This document shows, one piece after another, positions 58,291 to 64,000 of a stretch of DNA of 64,000 nt (position 1 is the stretch's first letter; each line of letters begins with the position of its first letter). Below the pieces are notes generated by a model. It saw only the letters and a list, made by a program, of their open reading frames with translations, had not been told where the DNA came from and ran no database searches. The position numbers and the translations under genes are program-made. Location: positions 62,001 through 126,000 of the forward strand of contig JAVGVS010000671.1 in the NCBI GenBank assembly GCA_032718565.1. Direction: 5' to 3'. This stretch comes from Distichodus sexfasciatus (taxonomy: Eukaryota > Chordata > Actinopteri > Characiformes > Distichodontidae).

Positions 58291-59220
58291 CAACCTGAAA
58301 TCTATATATTTTATCAGTGGGAATACCTGACCCAAACAGTTTGCTGGCGTTTGACCCTCTAAGTGTCACTGCGTCATCTGTGTCTGTTCCATTATCACCG
58401 AATAAAATGCTGAGTGCAACTGAACTTGACTTGTCAGGCCGTTAACAGCTTAACAGAGCTTGACCAGCTGAATGGTCATAGTATGTCACAAAGTAATGTA
58501 TTTTGATATATCAGACACATGTCAGATACTGTTTCTACATGACAAATTCTTTTAATACTTTGCCCCTGTCCTTGTCTTTTTGTACCTATCAACTTATTTC
58601 TTTGCACTTTAATAAGATTTTCACAAACATGCATAATGCCTTTTTGTACAGTTTTCTTTTGCCATAATGTCTTTTATTTTAATCATTGTTAAAATAAAGT
58701 TGTGTTTAATCATTTGCATCTATATCAAAGTTGCATACACACATAAAAACAGGAGCAGCTGTGAACTCAAACCGTAACTCTTCTCCATCTGCACTTTTCA
58801 TCTCAACTGCAAAACTGTGCTTTCAACCTCTCCACACAAAAAACAGTTCACCTCTGTTAAAACATGCAATTAGTGGGCTTGGTAGCTCCTTGTGAAGTCA
58901 TTTTCTGCATTTATTTGCCACGATTGGCCTCAGAGGAGCTGGCTGTCAGTTAAGGGAAATGTGTTTACTATAGAGTAAAGAGGGATTGTTTAATGGTTGG
59001 GGAAGAAGTTTTAATGGGACTCTTTTCTCTTCCTTTTTGCACTCCAACCCCCAATTAATTAGTAATTATGTAAGTGCTGGCTGCTGAGGGACGTGCTAGG
59101 GAATACAGATCAGAATGTTGAAGGAAAGCAGAATTCCTGCACAAAAGGTTGACTAGAGGGTTCTAAGTTGTTGTGAAATAAATGTTGGACACTGACATTC
59201 AGTCATTCATATATTTGTGT
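58291..59220. other. Unassigned intronic sequence
   Basis: No gene or repeat family recognised on either strand. Confidence 0.5.
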
Positions 59221-59224
59221 CACA

Positions 59225-59516
59225 CTGCCTCTCACGACTGATAGCAGGACCTTGATGCATTGTAATGCATCAAGATAACGTATCGTATCGAATCGTGAAA
59301 CCAGTGAAGGTTCATACCTTTAATGCCAATTTGTTATTATCTGTCATTGTGAACACACCACGGCACGGCACACAGTGCACCACAACGAAATGTGACCTCT
59401 GCATTTGATCCATCCCTGAAGGAGCAGTGGGCAGCTGACATGGGCAGTGTCCGGAGTGCAGTGCTTGGGAGGGGGTACCTTTTTGCTCATGAGTACCTCA
59501 GTGATACCTTTACTGA
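59225..59516 (-). repeat. ATCG-rich MITE fragment followed by SINE family A (minus)
   Basis: 59225-59325 matches the ATCG-rich family (GTATCGTATCGAATCGTGAAACCAGTGAAGG). 59334-59516 is a 5'-truncated minus copy of family A (on minus: GCCCACTGCTCCTTCAGGGATG). Confidence 0.75.
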
Positions 59517-59519
59517 TAA

Positions 59520-60370
59520 GTATTTAATTATGTTGAAAAAATAGATTAAAAGTCCACACTAACTTTTGAAGTTTATCAGCTGCATTGCAATTTTTGGACT
59601 TTAGCTGAGAGTAACAGCAGGACATGTTAAAGTAATCAGTCTTTTAAGCAAAGCGTCTTTCTCACAATGTCACCTCAGAGTCACCTCTCCTGTGATGACT
59701 CACCACCCTGGAGATTTTTAAGCTTGCGAATCTGGGACTAAGCTTATCAAAAAAAGTCCTTGCGATCAGTGTTACATGAACTTGAATCCAGCAGAAGTTT
59801 TATTTTAGAATAGTTTTATTTACATTTTGCCATGCTCCAGAGCAACAAGCTTGCTTATAGCATCAAAGTTCACCACCTAGAACAAACTCATTGGAAGGTA
59901 TGTGGTCATTCACTCAGTTTCACCATCATCTCTCTCTCTCTGTGCCTCTTAGAATCTCCCATGGTCAGGTCTCAGCAAGCCAACGTGGCTCAACCTCATC
60001 TCGTGAGATTAAATTGACTACTTGACATACTGTGAATTTTGTCCTCCAGGGGCTGTTTTGGCACTTATTTTGAAAAGGAACATCCACTTGGGGTGCTGTA
60101 GAGAAATCTAACTTTCAAAGGGACCATAATAGCATCATTATTGCCTCTTGTTGCTCCCCACTCTGCCCCACTGGATAAATTTCCACACTGATTGCCTTGG
60201 CTCTGAATGTAGCTTTTACACTGAATGCTCATGGCATGAATGGCAGGACTCAATTACTTTTTCCAGTGGTTTGTGAGGAATTGTAAATATGCTCTTTTGG
60301 TAAAATAATATTTTGTTCGTCCACTGGCATATGTTAACCACAGAACAATATTTCCAAAATAAATGTTGGT
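59520..60370. other. Unassigned intronic sequence
   Basis: Short (CT)n at about 59931-59941. No gene or repeat family recognised. Confidence 0.5.
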
Positions 60371-60376
60371 CATTTT

Positions 60377-61247
60377 GGGCGAGACGGTGGCGCAGTAATT
60401 AGCACTGCTGCCTCACAGCGAGACAGTTCTGGGTTCGAGTCCCGAATCAGCCGTAGAGCCATTCTTTGTGGAGTTTGCATGCTCTCTCCGTGTCAGATTC
60501 GTCAGTGATCTGGTAAGGATTCAATGAGAAAAGCAGACGCGAGCAAACTTCCAGCGGCCGGGTTCGGTGGCTGTGGGAATGCTCTCCGATTCAGACAGTG
60601 ATCTGATTAGGATATGAACCGAATGCCACACTTTCACAATTCGACAGTGATCTGGTTAGGATGTAACGAATTGCTACTCGTTAGCCCTTGTAGCGTGCTG
60701 GTTAGCCCAAACGCGGCTATGAGCGCGAGTAGGCGGGAAAGCCACGCGAGTTGACGCGAAGAGTAAGGATTACCACAGTAATCCGCGTTCTAGCGACACA
60801 CACTATAACAAAGAGATGAACCCAATAACTGGAGTACTCACAGTTGATGCCGATGAGAATCGGAAGAGGGCCGGGTGGACTCTAATGGCAGAGCGGCGCG
60901 CCGCGAGGAAGTGAAACCTTAAATACCCTTTGAACCGCGACTGGCCGCGTCCCATTCCAACTACCGGCCGCGGAGTGGAGTGCGCGTGACACTCCGTGTG
61001 TGTGTGGGTTTCCTCCGGGTGCTCCGGTTTCCTCCCACAGTCCAAAGGCATGCTATATAGGTTAAGTTAATTGGCGACTCTAAATTGGCCCCGTAAGGTA
61101 TGAATGTGAGTGTGGTCGTGTGAGTGTTGGCACCTGCCCAGGGTTGTTACCCCCCTTTTCGATGGTAAATTCCCGGGATAGGCTCCGGTCCCCCCTGTGA
61201 CCCCCCATTGGGATTAAGCAGCTCAGATGATGACTGAATGACTGAAG
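60377..61247 (+). repeat. tRNA-derived SINE, family B, split by a solo LTR
   Basis: 5' part 60377-60490 (GACGGTGGCGCAG, GGGTTCGAGTCCC, TTTGTGGAGTTTGCATGCTC). 3' part from 60992 (TTTCCTCCGGGTGCTCCGG to GGATAGGCTCCGGTCCCC and an ATGACTGAATGACTGAA tail). Removing the LTR and one target copy restores a continuous family B element. Confidence 0.95.
60491..60991 (-). mobile_element. Solo LTR, 501 bases, 5-bp target duplication
   Basis: Ends TGTCAG and TGACA obey the TG...CA rule with inverted TGTCA/TGACA. Both flanks carry CTCCG (60486-60490 and 60992-60996), the target length typical of LTR retroelements. On the minus strand a TATTTAAGG promoter-like box lies near 60918, so minus orientation is favoured. 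Three copies of a CAGTGATCTG-(G/A)-T-(T/A)-AGGAT subrepeat lie at about 60503, 60597 and 60643. No internal genes. The lineage cannot be told. Confidence 0.9.
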
Positions 61248-61295
61248 GATCCAGGTTTACTGATTAAGACCTTTGACCCGGCAATACGTAAATAT

Positions 61296-61372
61296 GTAAC
61301 TACTTTGTGACAATGTCTGTGGTATAAAAGCGCTATATAAAGTGAAAATGGACTGAATTAAATTAAAAGACG
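61296..61372 (+). repeat. LINE 3'-tail-like fragment
   Basis: TTTGTGACAATGTCTGTGGTA, AAAGCGCTATATAAAGTG and a GAATTAAATTAAA end resemble the 3' tails of L2/CR1-type fish LINEs. Confidence 0.5.
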
Positions 61373-61439
61373 CCTTTCCACAGCCATGCAGAAGCAGCTC
61401 CTGTCCTCCACTTTTGTTCTCACTCTTTCTCTCTCTTTC

Positions 61440-63300
61440 TTTCCTTCCTAAAACAATCTCTTCTTGGACAGACAGAAGTGCCTTGGCTCATTCCGCTTTC
61501 TCCTCCGCAATATTAATGTCCTCAGGTGTGCCATTCGCTGTAATGGAAACCACACAGTCATTAATATCCAATTAGCCAAGCTAATGATACAGCAGAGAGA
61601 GCCAGCAGCCCGAGCCATCCGTCTCCTTCACGCTCTCCTCCGTTCTCAGAGCCGCGAGTGGCGAGGAGTTTAGCAGGCCAAAACGCCACAATAACGCCGG
61701 GGAGCCGGGCCTGCGTTATTAACATATCCCCGGTGCTTATTGCTCATCTATTTGTACGTTACGGCAGCAAAGCGAGGAGCGCGAGGGCGAATATATTACA
61801 TGCTGAGGGTCCTGCGAGCCACACGGGCATATCGCAGGATGCCAATGGTTTGTTTTACTCAGCGAGGCGGTTACAGGGGAAGAGCTTATTAAAACTTGTT
61901 GGTAGAGCAGGCATGTTCCCATCTGCTGGAGAAGCTTAAGGCATCGCTCTTCCACTGCAAAAATGCGAGAGAGGGAAAGACAAAACTTGGGTTCTCAACA
62001 TCCTCCGGTTTGTTCCTATAGCAACTGCAAAGGGAAAAATAGGGCAAGAAGGGGAAAAAACATAAAACAGAATAAACATACAAATAATAATGAAAGCATA
62101 AATAAACATAAGCATGAGTGACAGTGAGCTAGTTTCGGGAGTATAATTATTTAAACCAAAAAAAGGGGCATAATTTGCATCTGCTGCAGACATTTTCAGG
62201 ACTGGGGGCGTATAGGTACCTTGTGGTGGAGAAGATAATTGAAAGAACCAGACATGGGACATTTTGAACACTGGTGGATGAGTCGAGGAGGCGAGAGGAT
62301 AACCATCAAAGTGCGATCTTGGAGCGAAATAAAAAAAAAATGTCCTCTTCCTCAGCCTGCCTTTGAAGTTTTTTTTTTTCTATCTCAGTGTTGTAAGTGC
62401 AGGTTCTCTTCACCTGTTGGATTCAGATTCTGACTCAAGAAAGTGCAATCGAACATACGCATGCGTGTCCTGCCGTCGACAAAGCAAATTCCCTGAAGTC
62501 ACCTGCTATCGTTTTAAAAAATAAAGTGTTGAAACTTTATTGCAACAACCTGATATACATCTAAGCGTACAGCAAGGCGATGCCGGGACTTTTCATTTGA
62601 AACAGGGCTGAACGAGGCAGATCAAACGAGCAGCGAGATGTGGAGGAGCCGTGCTCTGTTTCTCTCATGTTGTCTTTTTCATGCGTGCTCATTTAAAGTG
62701 AAATTCATTCCCTCGTTCGTGGTGTGACACAACGAGAGAGAGAGAGAGAGAGCGTCAGAGCTTTTGTTTGGACACTCTTTCAACTTGAGACAAGCACCTC
62801 TCCTGTTCATCTTAATGCTCCAATGCCCTGAATGGCTGCCACTTGCCTTCTCCCATTCTCAATACAAATTATTCAGAACAACATAATTACAATGGATATG
62901 AAATGCAGGCGTGGGGACGGAGAGCCGCTCCGCTACGGCACAGTGGACACTTCTGCCATTTCATATTCTGTCTTACCTTCATGATCAAAGCACCCAGATT
63001 TAGCATGCTGCCGTCTGTGATTGCGTCTGGGTGTGTGTGTGTGCGTTGGCCAGATTTTTAGGTGATTGCACGGACTGGCATTTCTTAAGAGATAGTTAAC
63101 GTTGATATTTGTGAGATTATGTGACTTTGTGAGGGCATTTTTCTGTAAGTGAAAATGGTTGGGATCTGGTTACTAACTTAGCTACGTTTTTCTATAGCTT
63201 ACGAGTAGCGAAGCTACTTTTAAAAGGCTGTAGCTTTAAAAGTAACTACACACTTTTTAAAGTAGGAATGTAGCACGCCGAAACACTGCATCATTAGATA
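61440..63300. other. Intronic sequence, possible conserved element
   Basis: 61480-61700 has no recognised repeat and has homeodomain-like words (CATTAATATCCAATTAGCCA, CTAATGA), so a conserved noncoding element is possible but unproven. A (GA)n run lies at about 62733-62752, and an AGCTAC-rich MITE remnant at 63170-63290. The several open frames lack domain signatures. Confidence 0.4.
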
Positions 63301-63310
63301 AAGAAAAATA

Positions 63311-63434
63311 CCCATCCGTGCAGTGCTTGGGGACGGTACGTTGCTCATGAGTGGTGCTCAGTGGACGTTTACCGTTCCTGGATTCGAACCTTCAACCTTC
63401 TGATCACGGGTCGAACACCCCACCCTTACGCCAT
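63311..63434 (-). repeat. tRNA-derived SINE, family A (minus, internally deleted)
   Basis: CCATCCGTG runs straight into GCAGTGCTTGGGGACGGTAC, so the middle of the body is deleted; then GATTCGAACC and ACCCTTACGCCA of the tRNA-like head. Confidence 0.8.
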
Positions 63435-64000
63435 AAAAATGTATAGCTTCAAGGATTGACTAAGTTTAATTGTTTTGATTCGTAAGGTACAATGTAGCTC
63501 TCCTCAGTTAGGAAAAAAAAAAAGGTACGACCCCAGGGACTGGATTAAACACATTTCTCTTCTGAGAGTGTGCAAAACATCCAGCGCCCTTCCGTCCCCC
63601 CTCCGTTGTTAGATATTTTTCTCTTAGTCATCCTCTCATTTCTGCAGGTAAATTCACCTGCTTCATACAAGAGCAAGTTTTACAAGAGTTTACACTAATT
63701 CAACACACTCTTCCTACCTTTTCACCGTCGCTCCAGCAGAGTTAACCGCTCTTGCATCACTGTTTTTCTACTGAATTAGAACATCTCTCTCTGGTGCCTG
63801 GAAAACCAGGAGACATAATTAGACAGTATGCATGACTGAGACATACATATTCACGACTGGAATAGAAAAACAGCAGCGAGGTGCCAACGCAGCTAATTAC
63901 CCATGATTCCAACCTGTTCTAACCATGAATTAGCAGCAAGACACATGAAAGTGTGTAAGAGAAATTTGGAAATTGGGCAAATGGTGGAAACTAAATTGTT
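63435..64000. other. Unassigned intronic sequence
   Basis: No gene or repeat family recognised up to the window edge. Confidence 0.5.

Overview
This is vertebrate, almost certainly teleost, intronic DNA. Three observations support this: one unmistakable exon of a GABA-A receptor alpha subunit with canonical splice sites, no bacterial-style gene layout, and a dense load of fish-type repeats (tRNA-derived SINEs, hAT, Harbinger-like and Tc1-like MITEs, a CR1/L2-type LINE, solo LTRs, CA/GA microsatellites). The SINE style suggests an otophysan (characin, catfish or knifefish), but that is only an impression.

The only host coding sequence I can support is an 83-base plus-strand exon at 52303-52385. 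It encodes the Cys-loop of a GABA-A receptor alpha subunit, most like alpha-3. The rest would be intron: at least 52.3 kb upstream and 11.6 kb downstream. I found no neighbouring exon of the gene. Most of the open reading frames of 60-140 codons are chance frames in repeats or low-complexity DNA.

Region by region. 0-5 kb: SINEs, CA/GA repeats, a Harbinger-like element and a GCTAATGTACAC minisatellite. 5-14.5 kb: SINEs, two hAT-like families with nested insertions, a solo LTR inside a Harbinger-like element, a Tc1 remnant and a SINE-in-SINE stack. 15-21.5 kb: a TIR element, a large fold-back element, a 22-bp satellite and a hAT-like element with a perfect 8-bp target duplication. 22-31 kb: a Tc1 MITE, a hAT MITE, microsatellites, a short inverted-repeat element and a Harbinger MITE nested in a SINE. 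31-38 kb: CA-rich DNA, SINEs (one split by a LINE tail) and an 857-bp solo LTR. 39.8-43.4 kb: CA-flanked repeats, a SINE with a 13-bp target duplication, and a 2.1-kb inverted-repeat transposon that carries a gene fragment of the multicopy fish SWIM/YqaJ-type protein family and is itself split by a LINE. 44-49 kb: SINEs, a local tandem duplication and an 860-base polypurine tract. 50-64 kb: a 10-N gap, the exon, a fold-back element, nested MITEs and a solo LTR inside a SINE.

There is no operon or interacting gene set here. The interest lies in the layered transposon history, readable from nested insertions and target-site duplications, and in the possible link between a SWIM/YqaJ-type ORF and a terminal-inverted-repeat transposon.
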